The position numbers and the translations under genes were made by a program. From assembly GCF_963678635.1 (NCBI RefSeq), contig NC_087067.1:34076401-34140400 (forward strand): a stretch of DNA of 64,000 nt, written 5' to 3'. This stretch comes from Symsagittifera roscoffensis. Lineage: Eukaryota > Xenacoelomorpha > Acoela > Convolutidae. Under the pieces are notes generated by a model. The model searched no databases. It saw only the letters and a program-made list of their open reading frames with translations, and was not told the DNA's origin. This document shows positions 1-9,725 of this stretch, piece after piece; positions within the stretch are counted from its first letter, which is position 1; the number at the start of each line of letters is the position of its first letter.

Positions 1-184
1 CGTCCAAAATGGCCGAAATTCGGGTCCCCCCAAATTTTCAACTGATGATTACTCCACGTACACTTAAGCTACAAACGTCGTTTTGGGCTCGTTGGAATCG
101 TCCTGAGCTATAATTTATGAAACAAGATGAAAAAAATGATGTTTCAACGAAAAAAACCAAAAATTTTGAAAATTTCATTTTTTG

Positions 185-660
185 CACCACGCTCGATTAG
201 GCTTAACTTTTTGGCATCACCGAGATTTCAAAAGCTTATAACTTTGTGTTGGACCGACGAAATTGGTTCATTTTCTCAGTCCCCCAAGATTTGACCATGA
301 TCTTATGATCCAAATAATAAAATTTGAAAATTTTAAAATTTTTGGGCAAGTTATGGCCGTTCGCGCAATTCACCAGGCTCGATTGGGCTTAACTTTTTGA
401 CATCACCGAAATTCAAAAGGCTATAACTCAAAGACCCCAAAAGTTATCTCCAATATTTTTGGCCTATCAGCAGCTGATTGTACACAAAATTGATACTGCA
501 AAAGAAATTTTTCGGTTTTCTGTTGTTTTGACCAAAATTTGACCCATTGAAAATTTTTGCACCACGCTCGATTAGGCTTAACTTTTTGACATCACCGAAC
601 TTTAAACAGCAATAACTCTTAGCGTATAAAAGTAAAAGAGATACTTTTGCTTTAAATAAA
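185..660. repeat. Three degenerate ~187-bp subrepeats in the spacer (unit 1)
   Basis: A motif built on CACCACGCTCGATTAGGCTT, then AACTTTTT, GACATCACCGA and a TTCAAAAG-like segment followed by TATAACT, starts at 185, 371 and 560. The periods are 186 and 189 bp. Copy 2 reads CACCAGGCTCGATTGGGC. The sequence between the anchors is much more diverged but shares short AAAATTTT/GAAAATTTTT runs just before each anchor. The third copy is cut short by the 5S terminator. The spacer downstream of the 5S gene therefore seems to have grown from an older satellite-like monomer. The same three copies occur in all full units, and the first two also remain in both truncated units. Confidence 0.8.
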
Positions 661-661
661 A
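658..661 (-). terminator. Pol III oligo-T terminator of 5S gene (unit 1)
   Basis: Directly after the final GGC of the 5S gene the minus strand reads TTTT, then ATTT, a minimal Pol III terminator. Two further T4 runs lie about 20-40 nt downstream (minus-strand TCTCTTTTACTTTTATACG) and could act as back-up stops. The arrangement is the same in every unit. Units 3, 10, 11, 21-23, 25-29, 38 and 41 differ by one base (plus-strand A instead of C) 17 nt beyond the gene end, which leaves the T runs intact. Confidence 0.85.
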
Positions 662-779
662 GCCTACAACACCTGGTGTTCCCAGGCGGTCTCCCATCCA
701 AGTACTAACCAGGCCCAATGTTGCTTAACTTCGGTGATCGGACGAGAACCGGTGCATTCAACATGGTATGGTCGTAGGC
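661..779 (-). rRNA. 5S ribosomal RNA, unit 1 (reference copy)
   Basis: This is the RNA of the large ribosomal subunit's central protuberance, transcribed by RNA polymerase III. Read on the minus strand it starts GCCTACGACCATACC and ends GTTGTAGGCT, 119 nt, the usual metazoan length. Helix I closes between residues 1-8 and 111-118. The internal promoter is recognisable: A box near residues 50-64 (GTTAAGCA core), intermediate element near 67-72 (CCTGGT), and C box near 80-97 (GGATGGGAGACC core), the TFIIIA/TFIIIC binding region. Helix V pairs CCTGGT (67-72) with ACCAGG (103-108). A TATA-like ATATAA lies at -28 to -23, and a TTTT terminator overlaps the 3' end. The 3' end could be one or two U longer. 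The 48 other copies in the window match this sequence by eye except where stated. Confidence 0.97.
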
Positions 780-801
780 ATTTGAGTTACTCCGCTTTCA
801 C

Positions 802-807
802 TTATAT
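802..807 (-). promoter_or_regulatory. TATA-like upstream element of 5S gene (unit 1)
   Basis: The minus strand reads GGATATAAGTG, which puts ATATAA at -28 to -23 from the 5S start. A TATA-like box at this distance is known upstream of 5S genes in several animals, plants and fungi, where it assists TFIIIB placement. It occurs at the same distance before every 5S copy. In units 8, 9 and 20 the next base (-22) is A instead of G, lengthening the box to ATATAAA. Function is inferred from position only. Confidence 0.65.
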
Positions 808-852
808 CCTTACTAGCATATGTCTATGTACATTAGTTTTAAAACACTCGCC

Positions 853-862
853 CTCGCGCGAG
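853..862. repeat. GC palindrome CTCGCGCGAG in AT-rich DNA (unit 1)
   Basis: A perfect 10-bp self-complementary sequence holding three CpG steps sits 74-83 bp upstream of the 5S start. On the minus strand it forms a short hairpin (CTCTC, loop GCGC, GAGGG) preceded by the U-rich run ATATTTTTA. It is unchanged by eye in all 49 full units and lost from the truncated ones. Such an element could be a protein site in the 5S promoter or the 3' hairpin of a small RNA. Neither role is shown by the sequence. Confidence 0.7.
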
Positions 863-1132
863 AGTAAAAATATGCTCTTATACCATGTAAAATTTTGCAC
901 GCTCACGTTATAATTTATGCATTTCAAACAAAATTTTGAAAATTGACATTGTTTGGAATTTTTTTGACCCAATGTGTAAAATGGCCAAATCGGCTGGTCA
1001 AAACCTATGGAGCGTGTACAAGGTGCCTTGAATGACCATTTATGGCATGATAGCCGCACATTCACTGTAAGTGGCATATGAATGGATACCAGCCAGGATA
1101 CTGTCAGTTGCTTTTAGCCTAATTGTTGTGAT

Positions 1133-1176
1133 AAACTTATTAAATAGGTAAGTATTCAAATCTATTTGATAAGTTT
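1133..1176 (+). other. 15-bp inverted repeat with U1-complementary splice donor (unit 1)
   Basis: AAACTTATTAAATAG (1133-1147) pairs with CTATTTGATAAGTTT (1162-1176): 14 Watson-Crick pairs and one U-G pair around a 14-nt loop. The loop opens with the donor GTAAGT, so AGGTAAGTAT (1146-1155) is a 10-nt complement of the classical U1 snRNA 5' end. Downstream come a 6-bp hairpin (1189-1204, loop GACA), a single-stranded AATTTTCTT (1213-1221) and a 5-bp hairpin TGCAA/TTGCA (1228-1246). This order resembles a spliced-leader RNA: donor in stem-loop 1, Sm site before the last hairpin. However, the Sm-like stretch is AATTCTCTT in more than half of the units, a poor Sm site. The structure is seen directly; an RNA gene is only a possibility. 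An alternative is a 122-bp intron, GTAAGT to TTTTAG (1148-1269). Confidence 0.6.
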
Positions 1177-1246
1177 TCTTTGAATGCACTCTGCGACAGC
1201 GGAGGGCAGCCCAATTTTCTTAAAAAATGCAAGAAAAAAAATTGCA

Positions 1247-1262
1247 CTAACTTAAAAGTTAG
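1247..1262. repeat. Short near-perfect palindrome CTAACTTAAAAGTTAG (unit 1)
   Basis: CTAACTT and AAGTTAG flank a central AA. It sits 15 bp before the unit junction. The base change CTAAGTT, which spoils one pair, occurs at the ends of units 9, 10, 20, 21, 22, 26 and 27, always together with CATTCATTG in the same unit. CTAACAT occurs once (15308). Free variation in the stem argues against a strongly constrained structure. Confidence 0.6.
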
Positions 1263-1938
1263 CTTTTAGGCCAATTTTCGTCCAAAATGGCCGAAATTCG
1301 GGTCCCCCCAAATTTTCAACTGATGATTACTCCACGTACACTTAAGCTACAAACGTCGTTTTGGGCTCGTTGGAATCGTCCTGAGCTGTAATTTATGAAA
1401 CAAGATGAAAAAAATGATGTTTCAACGAAAAAAACCAAAAATTTTGAAAATTTCATTTTTTGCACCACGCTCGATTAGGCTTAACTTTTTGGCATCACCG
1501 AGATTTCAAAAGCTTATAACTTTGTGTTGGACCGACGAAATTGGTTCATTTTCTCAGTCCCCCAAGATTTGACCATGATCTTATGATCCAAATAATAAAA
1601 TTTGAAAATTTTAAAATTTTTGGGCAAGTTATGGCCGTTCGCGCAATTCACCAGGCTCGATTGGGCTTAACTTTTTGACATCACCGAAATTCAAAAGGCT
1701 ATAACTCAAAGACCCCAAAAGTTATCTCCAATATTTTTGGCCTATCAGCAGCTGATTGTACACAAAATTGATACTGCAAAAGAAATTTTTCGGTTTTCTG
1801 TTGTTTTGACCAAAATTTGACCCATTGAAAATTTTTGCACCACGCTCGATTAGGCTTAACTTTTTGACATCACCGAACTTTAAACAGCAATAACTCTTAG
1901 CGTATAAAAGTAAAAGAGATACTTTTGCTTTAAATAAA

Positions 1939-2057
1939 AGCCTACAACACCTGGTGTTCCCAGGCGGTCTCCCATCCAAGTACTAACCAGGCCCAATGTT
2001 GCTTAACTTCGGTGATCGGACGAGAACCGGTGCATTCAACATGGTATGGTCGTAGGC
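1939..2057 (-). rRNA. 5S ribosomal RNA, unit 2
   Basis: Identical by eye to the unit 1 gene. Unit 2 carries the GAGCTGTAAT variant (G for A) in its 5' spacer, a marker otherwise concentrated in units 10-11, 21-29 and 48, so its spacer has a different recent ancestry from that of units 1 and 3. Confidence 0.97.
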
Positions 2058-3216
2058 ATTTGAGTTACTCCGCTTTCACTTATATCCTTACTAGCATATG
2101 TCTATGTACATTAGTTTTAAAACACTCGCCCTCGCGCGAGAGTAAAAATATGCTCTTATACCATGTAAAATTTTGCACGCTCACGTTATAATTTATGCAT
2201 TTCAAACAAAATTTTGAAAATTGACATTGTTTGGAATTTTTTTGGCCCAATGTGTTAAATGGCCAAATCGGCTGGTCAAAACCTATGGAGCGTGTACAAG
2301 GTGCCTTGAATGACCATTTATGGCATGATAGCCGCACATTCACTGTAAGTGGCATATGAATGGATACCAGCCAGGATACTGTCAGTTGCTTTTAGCCTAA
2401 TTGTTGTGATAAACTTATTAAATAGGTAAGTATTCAAATCTATTTGATAAGTTTTCTTTGAATGCACTCTGCGACAGCGGAGGGCAGCCCAATTTTCTTA
2501 AAAAATGCAAGAAAAAAAATTGCACTAACTTAAAAGTTAGCTTTTAGGCCAATTTTCGTCCAAAATGGCCGAAATTCGGGTCCCCCCAAATTTTCAACTG
2601 ATGATTACTCCACGTACACTTAAGCTACAAACGTCGTTTTGGGCTCGTTGGAATCGTCCTGAGCTATAATTTATGAAACAAGATGAAAAAAATGATGTTT
2701 CAACGAAAAAAACCAAAAATTTTGAAAATTTCATTTTTTGCACCACGCTCGATTAGGCTTAACTTTTTGGCATCACCGAGATTTCAAAAGCTTATAACTT
2801 TGTGTTGGACCGACGAAATTGGTTCATTTTCTCAGTCCCCCAAGATTTGACCATGATCTTATGATCCAAATAATAAAATTTGAAAATTTTAAAATTTTTG
2901 GGCAAGTTATGGCCGTTCGCGCAATTCACCAGGCTCGATTGGGCTTAACTTTTTGACATCACCGAAATTCAAAAGGCTATAACTCAAAGACCCCAAAAGT
3001 TATCTCCAATATTTTTGGCCTATCAGCAGCTGATTGTACACAAAATTGATACTGCAAAAGAAATTTTTCGGTTTTCTGTTGTTTTGACCAAAATTTGACC
3101 CATTGAAAATTTTTGCACCACGCTCGATTAGGCTTAACTTTTTGACATCACCGAACTTTAAACAGCAATAACTCTTAGCGTATAAAAGTAAAAGAGATAA
3201 TTTTGCTTTAAATAAA

Positions 3217-3335
3217 AGCCTACAACACCTGGTGTTCCCAGGCGGTCTCCCATCCAAGTACTAACCAGGCCCAATGTTGCTTAACTTCGGTGATCGGACG
3301 AGAACCGGTGCATTCAACATGGTATGGTCGTAGGC
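3217..3335 (-). rRNA. 5S ribosomal RNA, unit 3
   Basis: Reference sequence throughout. The 3' flank carries the A variant at 3200, 17 nt past the gene end, but without the GAGCTGTAAT marker that usually accompanies it, suggesting a recombinant unit. Confidence 0.97.
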
Positions 3336-4494
3336 ATTTGAGTTACTCCGCTTTCACTTATATCCTTACTAGCATATGTCTATGTACATTAGTTTTAAAA
3401 CACTCGCCCTCGCGCGAGAGTAAAAATATGCTCTTATACCATGTAAAATTTTGCACGCTCACGTTATAATTTATGCATTTCAAACAAAATTTTGAAAATT
3501 GACATTGTTTGGAATTTTTTTGACCCAATGTGTTAAATGGCCAAATCGGCTGGTCAAAACCTATGGAGCGTGTACAAGGTGCCTTGAATGACCATTTATG
3601 GCATGATAGCCGCACATTCACTGTAAGTGGCATATGAATGGATACCAGCCAGGATACTGTCAGTTGCTTTTAGCCTAATTGTTGTGATAAACTTATTAAA
3701 TAGGTAAGTATTCAAATCTATTTGATAAGTTTTCTTTGAATGCACTCTGCGACAGCGGAGGGCAGCCCAATTCTCTTAAAAAATGCAAGAAAAAAAATTG
3801 CACTAACTTAAAAGTTAGCTTTTAGGCCAATTTTCGTCCAAAATGGCCGAAATTCGGGTCCCCCCAAATTTTCAACTGATGATTACTCCACGTACACTTA
3901 AGCTACAAACGTCGTTTTGGGCTCGTTGGAATCGTCCTGAGCTATAATTTATGAAACAAGATGAAAAAAATGATGTTTCAACGAAAAAAACCAAAAATTT
4001 TGAAAATTTCATTTTTTGCACCACGCTCGATTAGGCTTAACTTTTTGGCATCACCGAGATTTCAAAAGCTTATAACTTTGTGTTGGACCGACGAAATTGG
4101 TTCATTTTCTCAGTCCCCCAAGATTTGACCATGATCTTATGATCCAAGTAATAAAATTTGAAAATTTTAAAATTTTTGGGCAAGTTATGGCCGTTCGCGC
4201 AATTCACCAGGCTCGATTGGGCTTAACTTTTTGACATCACCGAAATTCAAAAGGCTATAACTCAAAGACCCCAAAAGTTATCTCCAATATTTTTGGCCTA
4301 TCAGCAGCTGATTGTACACAAAATTGATACTGCAAAAGAAATTTTTCGGTTTTCTGTTGTTTTGACCAAAATTTGACCCATTGAAAATTTTTGCACCACG
4401 CTCGATTAGGCTTAACTTTTTGACATCACCGAACTTTAAACAGCAATAACTCTTAGCGTATAAAAGTAAAAGAGATACTTTTGCTTTAAATAAA

Positions 4495-4613
4495 AGTCTA
4501 CAACACCTGGTGTTCCCAGGCGGTCTCCCATCCAAGTACTAACCAGGCCCAATGTTGCTTAACTTCGGTGATCGGACGAGAACCGGTGCATTCAACATGG
4601 TATGGTCGTAGGC
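4495..4613 (-). rRNA. 5S ribosomal RNA, unit 4 (helix I variant)
   Basis: One base differs from the reference: plus-strand T at 4497 gives G117A in the RNA. Residue 117 pairs with C2 in terminal helix I, so this copy has a C-A mismatch in the second base pair. The internal promoter and terminator are intact, so it should still be transcribed. Stability or incorporation into ribosomes may be reduced. I saw this change in no other copy. Confidence 0.96.
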
Positions 4614-5772
4614 ATTTGAGTTACTCCGCTTTCACTTATATCCTTACTAGCATATGTCTATGTACATTAGTTTTAAAACACTCGCCCTCGCGCGAGAGTA
4701 AAAATATGCTCTTATACCATGTAAAATTTTGCACGCTCACGTTATAATTTATGCATTTCAAACAAAATTTTGAAAATTGACATTGTTTGGAATTTTTTTG
4801 GCCCAATGTGTTAAATGGCCAAATCGGCTGGTCAAAACCTATGGAGCGTGTACAAGGTGCCTTGAATGACCATTTATGGCATGATAGCCGCACATTCACT
4901 GTAAGTGGCATATGAATGGATACCAGCCAGGATACTGTCAGTTGCTTTTAGCCTAATTGTTGTGATAAACTTATTAAATAGGTAAGTATTCAAATCTATT
5001 TGATAAGTTTTCTTTGAATGCACTCTGCGACAGCGGAGGGCAGCCCAATTCTCTTAAAAAATTCAAGAAAAAAATTTGCACTAACTTAAAAGTTAGCTTT
5101 TAGGCCAATTTTCGTCCAAAATGGCCGAAATTCGGGTCCCCCCAAATTTTCAACTGATGATTACTCCACGTACACTTAAGCTACAAACGTCGTTTTGGGC
5201 TCGTTGGAATCGTCCTGAGCTATAATTTATGAAACAAGATGAAAAAAATGATGTTTCAACGAAAAAAACCAAAAATTTTGAAAATTTCATTTTTTGCACC
5301 ACGCTCGATTAGGCTTAACTTTTTGGCATCACCGAGATTTCAAAAGCTTATAACTTTGTGTTGGACCGACGAAATTGGTTCATTTTCTCAGTCCCCCAAG
5401 ATTTGACCATGATCTTATGATCCAAATAATAAAATTTGAAAATTTTAAAATTTTTGGGCAAGTTATGGCCGTTCGCGCAATTCACCAGGCTCGATTGGGC
5501 TTAACTTTTTGACATCACCGAAATTCAAAAGGCTATAACTCAAAGACCCCAAAAGTTATCTCCAATATTTTTGGCCTATCAGCAGCTGATTGTACACAAA
5601 ATTGATACTGCAAAAGAAATTTTTCGGTTTTCTGTTGTTTTGACCAAAATTTGACCCATTGAAAATTTTTGCACCACGCTCGATTAGGCTTAACTTTTTG
5701 ACATCACCGAACTTTAAACAGCAATAACTCTTAGCGTATAAAAGTAAAAGAGATACTTTTGCTTTAAATAAA

Positions 5773-5891
5773 AGCCTACAACACCTGGTGTTCCCAGGCG
5801 GTCTCCCATCCAAGTACTAACCAGGCCCAATGTTGCTTAACTTCGGTGATCGGACGAGAACCGGTGCATTCAACATGGTATGGTCGTAGGC
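5773..5891 (-). rRNA. 5S ribosomal RNA, unit 5
   Basis: Reference sequence. The spacer after it shares the rare AATGTGTAAAATGG variant (6090) only with unit 1 (978), four units away, marking a local copying event. The spacer before it, at the end of unit 4, has private changes in the A-tract hairpin (AAATTCAAG near 5062). Confidence 0.97.
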
Positions 5892-7050
5892 ATTTGAGTT
5901 ACTCCGCTTTCACTTATATCCTTACTAGCATATGTCTATGTACATTAGTTTTAAAACACTCGCCCTCGCGCGAGAGTAAAAATATGCTCTTATACCATGT
6001 AAAATTTTGCACGCTCACGTTATAATTTATGCATTTCAAACAAAATTTTGAAAATTGACATTGTTTGGAATTTTTTTGACCCAATGTGTAAAATGGCCAA
6101 ATCGGCTGGTCAAAACCTATGGAGCGTGTACAAGGTGCCTTGAATGACCATTTATGGCATGATAGCCGCACATTCACTGTAAGTGGCATATGAATGGATA
6201 CCAGCCAGGATACTGTCAGTTGCTTTTAGCCTAATTGTTGTGATAAACTTATTAAATAGGTAAGTATTCAAATCTATTTGATAAGTTTTCTTTGAATGCA
6301 CTCTGCGACAGCGGAGGGCAGCCCAATTCTCTTAAAAAATGCAAGAAAAAAAATTGCACTAACTTAAAAGTTAGCTTTTAGGCCAATTTTCGTCCAAAAT
6401 GGCCGAAATTCGGGTCCCCCCAAATTTTCAACTGATGATTACTCCACGTACACTTAAGCTACAAACGTCGTTTTGGGCTCGTTGGAATCGTCCTGAGCTA
6501 TAATTTATGAAACAAGATGAAAAAAATGATGTTTCAACGAAAAAAACCAAAAATTTTGAAAATTTCATTTTTTGCACCACGCTCGATTAGGCTTAACTTT
6601 TTGGCATCACCGAGATTTCAAAAGCTTATAACTTTGTGTTGGACCGACGAAATTGGTTCATTTTCTCAGTCCCCCAAGATTTGACCATGATCTTATGATC
6701 CAAATAATAAAATTTGAAAATTTTAAAATTTTTGGGCAAGTTATGGCCGTTCGCGCAATTCACCAGGCTCGATTGGGCTTAACTTTTTGACATCACCGAA
6801 ATTCAAAAGACTATAACTCAAAGACCCCAAAAGTTATCTCCAATATTTTTGGCCTATCAGCAGCTGATTGTACACAAAATTGATACTGCAAAAGAAATTT
6901 TTCGGTTTTCTGTTGTTTTGACCAAAATTTGACCCATTGAAAATTTTTGCACCACGCTCGATTAGGCTTAACTTTTTGACATCACCGAACTTTAAACAGC
7001 AATAACTCTTAGCGTATAAAAGTAAAAGAGATACTTTTGCTTTAAATAAA

Positions 7051-7169
7051 AGCCTACAACACCTGGTGTTCCCAGGCGGTCTCCCATCCAAGTACTAACC
7101 AGGCCCAATGTTGCTTAACTTCGGTGATCGGACGAGAACCGGTGCATTCAACATGGTATGGTCGTAGGC
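7051..7169 (-). rRNA. 5S ribosomal RNA, unit 6
   Basis: The gene is unchanged although its unit is the most diverged full unit I saw, with private substitutions at 6810, 7265, 7441 and 7656, all in spacer. Confidence 0.97.
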
Positions 7170-8328
7170 ATTTGAGTTACTCCGCTTTCACTTATATCCT
7201 TACTAGCATATGTCTATGTACATTAGTTTTAAAACACTCGCCCTCGCGCGAGAGTAAAAATATGTTCTTATACCATGTAAAATTTTGCACGCTCACGTTA
7301 TAATTTATGCATTTCAAACAAAATTTTGAAAATTGACATTGTTTGGAATTTTTTTGGCCCAATGTGTTAAATGGCCAAATCGGCTGGTCAAAACCTATGG
7401 AGCGTGTACAAGGTGCCTTGAATGACCATTTATGGCATGAAAGCCGCACATTCACTGTAAGTGGCATATGAATGGATACCAGCCAGGATACTGTCAGTTG
7501 CTTTTAGCCTAATTGTTGTGATAAACTTATTAAATAGGTAAGTATTCAAATCTATTTGATAAGTTTTCTTTGAATGCACTCTGCGACAGCGGAGGGCAGC
7601 CCAATTCTCTTAAAAAATGCAAGAAAAAAAATTGCACTAACTTAAAAGTTAGCTTGTAGGCCAATTTTCGTCCAAAATGGCCGAAATTCGGGTCCCCCCA
7701 AATTTTCAACTGATGATTACTCCACGTACACTTAAGCTACAAACGTCGTTTTGGGCTCGTTGGAATCGTCCTGAGCTATAATTTATGAAACAAGATGAAA
7801 AAAATGATGTTTCAACGAAAAAAACCAAAAATTTTGAAAATTTCATTTTTTGCACCACGCTCGATTAGGCTTAACTTTTTGGCATCACCGAGATTTCAAA
7901 AGCTTATAACTTTGTGTTGGACCGACGAAATTGGTTCATTTTCTCAGTCCCCCAAGATTTGACCATGATCTTATGATCCAAATAATAAAATTTGAAAATT
8001 TTAAAATTTTTGGGCAAGTTATGGCCGTTCGCGCAATTCACCAGGCTCGATTGGGCTTAACTTTTTGACATCACCGAAATTCAAAAGGCTATAACTCAAA
8101 GACCCCAAAAGTTATCTCCAATATTTTTGGCCTATCAGCAGCTGATTGTACACAAAATTGATACTGCAAAAGAAATTTTTCGGTTTTCTGTTGTTTTGAC
8201 CAAAATTTGACCCATTGAAAATTTTTGCACCACGCTCGATTAGGCTTAACTTTTTGACATCACCGAACTTTAAACAGCAATAACTCTTAGCGTATAAAAG
8301 TAAAAGAGATACTTTTGCTTTAAATAAA

Positions 8329-8447
8329 AGCCTACAACACCTGGTGTTCACAGGCGGTCTCCCATCCAAGTACTAACCAGGCCCAATGTTGCTTAACTTC
8401 GGTGATCGGACGAGAACCGGTGCATTCAACATGGTATGGTCGTAGGC
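8329..8447 (-). rRNA. 5S ribosomal RNA, unit 7 (loop E variant)
   Basis: Plus-strand A at 8350 changes RNA residue 98 from G to U (CCTGGGAAC becomes CCTGTGAAC). Residue 98 lies at the edge of loop E, a highly conserved non-canonical element that contacts TFIIIA and ribosomal protein. This is the most likely functionally impaired 5S copy in the window. A, intermediate and C boxes are otherwise intact. Confidence 0.95.
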
Positions 8448-9606
8448 ATTTGAGTTACTCCGCTTTCACTTATATCCTTACTAGCATATGTCTATGTACA
8501 TTAGTTTTAAAACACTCGCCCTCGCGCGAGAGTAAAAATATGCTCTTATACCATGTAAAATTTTGCACGCTCACGTTATAATTTATGCATTTCAAACAAA
8601 ATTTTGAAAATTGACATTGTTTGGAATTTTTTTGGCCCAATGTGTTAAATGGCCAAATCGGCTGGTCAAAACCTATGGAGCGTGTACAAGGTGCCTTGAA
8701 TGACCATTTATGGCATGATAGCCGCACATTCACTGTAAGTGGCATATGAATGGATACCAGCCAGGATACTGTCAGTTGCTTTTAGCCTAATTGTTGTGAT
8801 AAACTTATTAAATAGGTAAGTATTCAAATCTATTTGATAAGTTTTCTTTGAATGCACTCTGCGACAGCGGAGGGCAGCCCAATTCTCTTAAAAAATGCAA
8901 GAAAAAAAATTGCACTAACTTAAAAGTTAGCTTTTAGGCCAATTTTCGTCCAAAATGGCCGAAATTCGGGTCCCCCCAAATTTTCAACTGATGATTACTC
9001 CACGTACACTTAAGCTACAAACGTCGTTTTGGGCTCGTTGGAATCGTCCTGAGCTATAATTTATGAAACAAGATGAAAAAAATGATGTTTCAACGAAAAA
9101 AACCAAAAATTTTGAAAATTTCATTTTTTGCACCACGCTCGATTAGGCTCAACTTTTTGGCATCACCGAGATTTCAAAAGCTTATAACTTTGTGTTGGAC
9201 CGACGAAATTGGTTCATTTTCTCAGTCCCCCAAGATTTGACCATGATCTTATGATCCAAATAATAAAATTTGAAAATTTTAAAATTTTTGGGCAAGTTAT
9301 GGCCGTTCGCGCAATTCACCAGGCTCGATTGGGCTTAACTTTTTGACATCACCGAAATTCAAAAGGCTATAACTCAAAGACCCCAAAAGTTATCTCCAAT
9401 ATTTTTGGCCTATCAGCAGCTGATTGTACACAAAATTGATACTGCAAAAGAAATTTTTCGGTTTTCTGTTGTTTTGACCAAAATTTGACCCATTGAAAAT
9501 TTTTGCACCACGCTCGATTAGGCTTAACTTTTTGACATCACCGAACTTTAAACAGCAATAACTCTTAGCGTATAAAAGTAAAAGAGATACTTTTGCTTTA
9601 AATAAA

Positions 9607-9725
9607 AGCCTACAACACCTGGTGTTCCCAGGCGGTCTCCCATCCAAGTACTAACCAGGCCCAATGTTGCTTAACTTCGGTGATCGGACGAGAACCGGTG
9701 CATTCAACATGGTATGGTCGTAGGC
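9607..9725 (-). rRNA. 5S ribosomal RNA, unit 8
   Basis: Gene as reference. The upstream TATA-like element is extended to ATATAAA by the change at 9747 (-22). The spacer before the gene has GGCTCAACTT but not the AAAACTTTTGG variant that usually travels with it. Confidence 0.97.

Larger units (their letters stand above)
780..1938. other. Intergenic spacer between 5S genes of units 1 and 2 (representative)
   Basis: This is 1159 bp of AT-rich spacer, repeated almost unchanged between all adjacent 5S genes. In order it holds the TATA-like element, the GC palindrome at 853-862, an AT-rich stretch without recognisable genes (about 890-1130), the donor hairpin at 1133-1176, three small hairpins to 1262, the unit junction at 1279, and the three ~187-bp subrepeats of unit 2. 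A 91-codon ATG frame (802-1077, minus) ends in the TATA box and has no recognisable domain; I do not call it a gene. I found no tRNA, snRNA of known class, histone gene or transposon in it. Confidence 0.85.

Noticed and set aside
185-660. Repeat-spacer pattern suggestive of CRISPR
   Set aside because: The subrepeats are ~187 bp apart, diverged, and lie within a eukaryotic rDNA spacer. There are no short identical direct repeats with unique spacers and no cas genes.
444-701. 85-codon minus-strand frame present in all 49 full units
   Set aside because: It begins at a TTG inside the 5S gene, runs through the terminator into AT-rich spacer, and has no recognisable domain. Its apparent conservation is that of the whole repeat, and its one frequent change (V/L) is an ordinary spacer variant. 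A eukaryotic protein gene here is not supported.
802-1077. 91-codon minus-strand ATG frame upstream of the 5S gene in all full units
   Set aside because: It stays open in every copy and shows only a few replacements (V5M, N34Y, C50S, S68N), but the repeat is too homogeneous for this to mean selection. It ends inside the 5S TATA-like box and matches no family I recognise. Comparison with a sister species could reopen the question.
1145-1155. Minus-strand ATACTTACCT, identical to the 5' end of U1 snRNA
   Set aside because: Nothing after it resembles U1 stem-loops I-IV or a U1 Sm site, so it is not a U1 gene. The same bases read on the plus strand as a splice donor are the more sensible interpretation.
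780-1938. Nematode SL1 spliced-leader gene in the 5S spacer
   Set aside because: Looked for on both strands because of the 5S linkage known in nematodes. No sequence resembling the SL1 leader or its Sm site and terminal hairpin was found.
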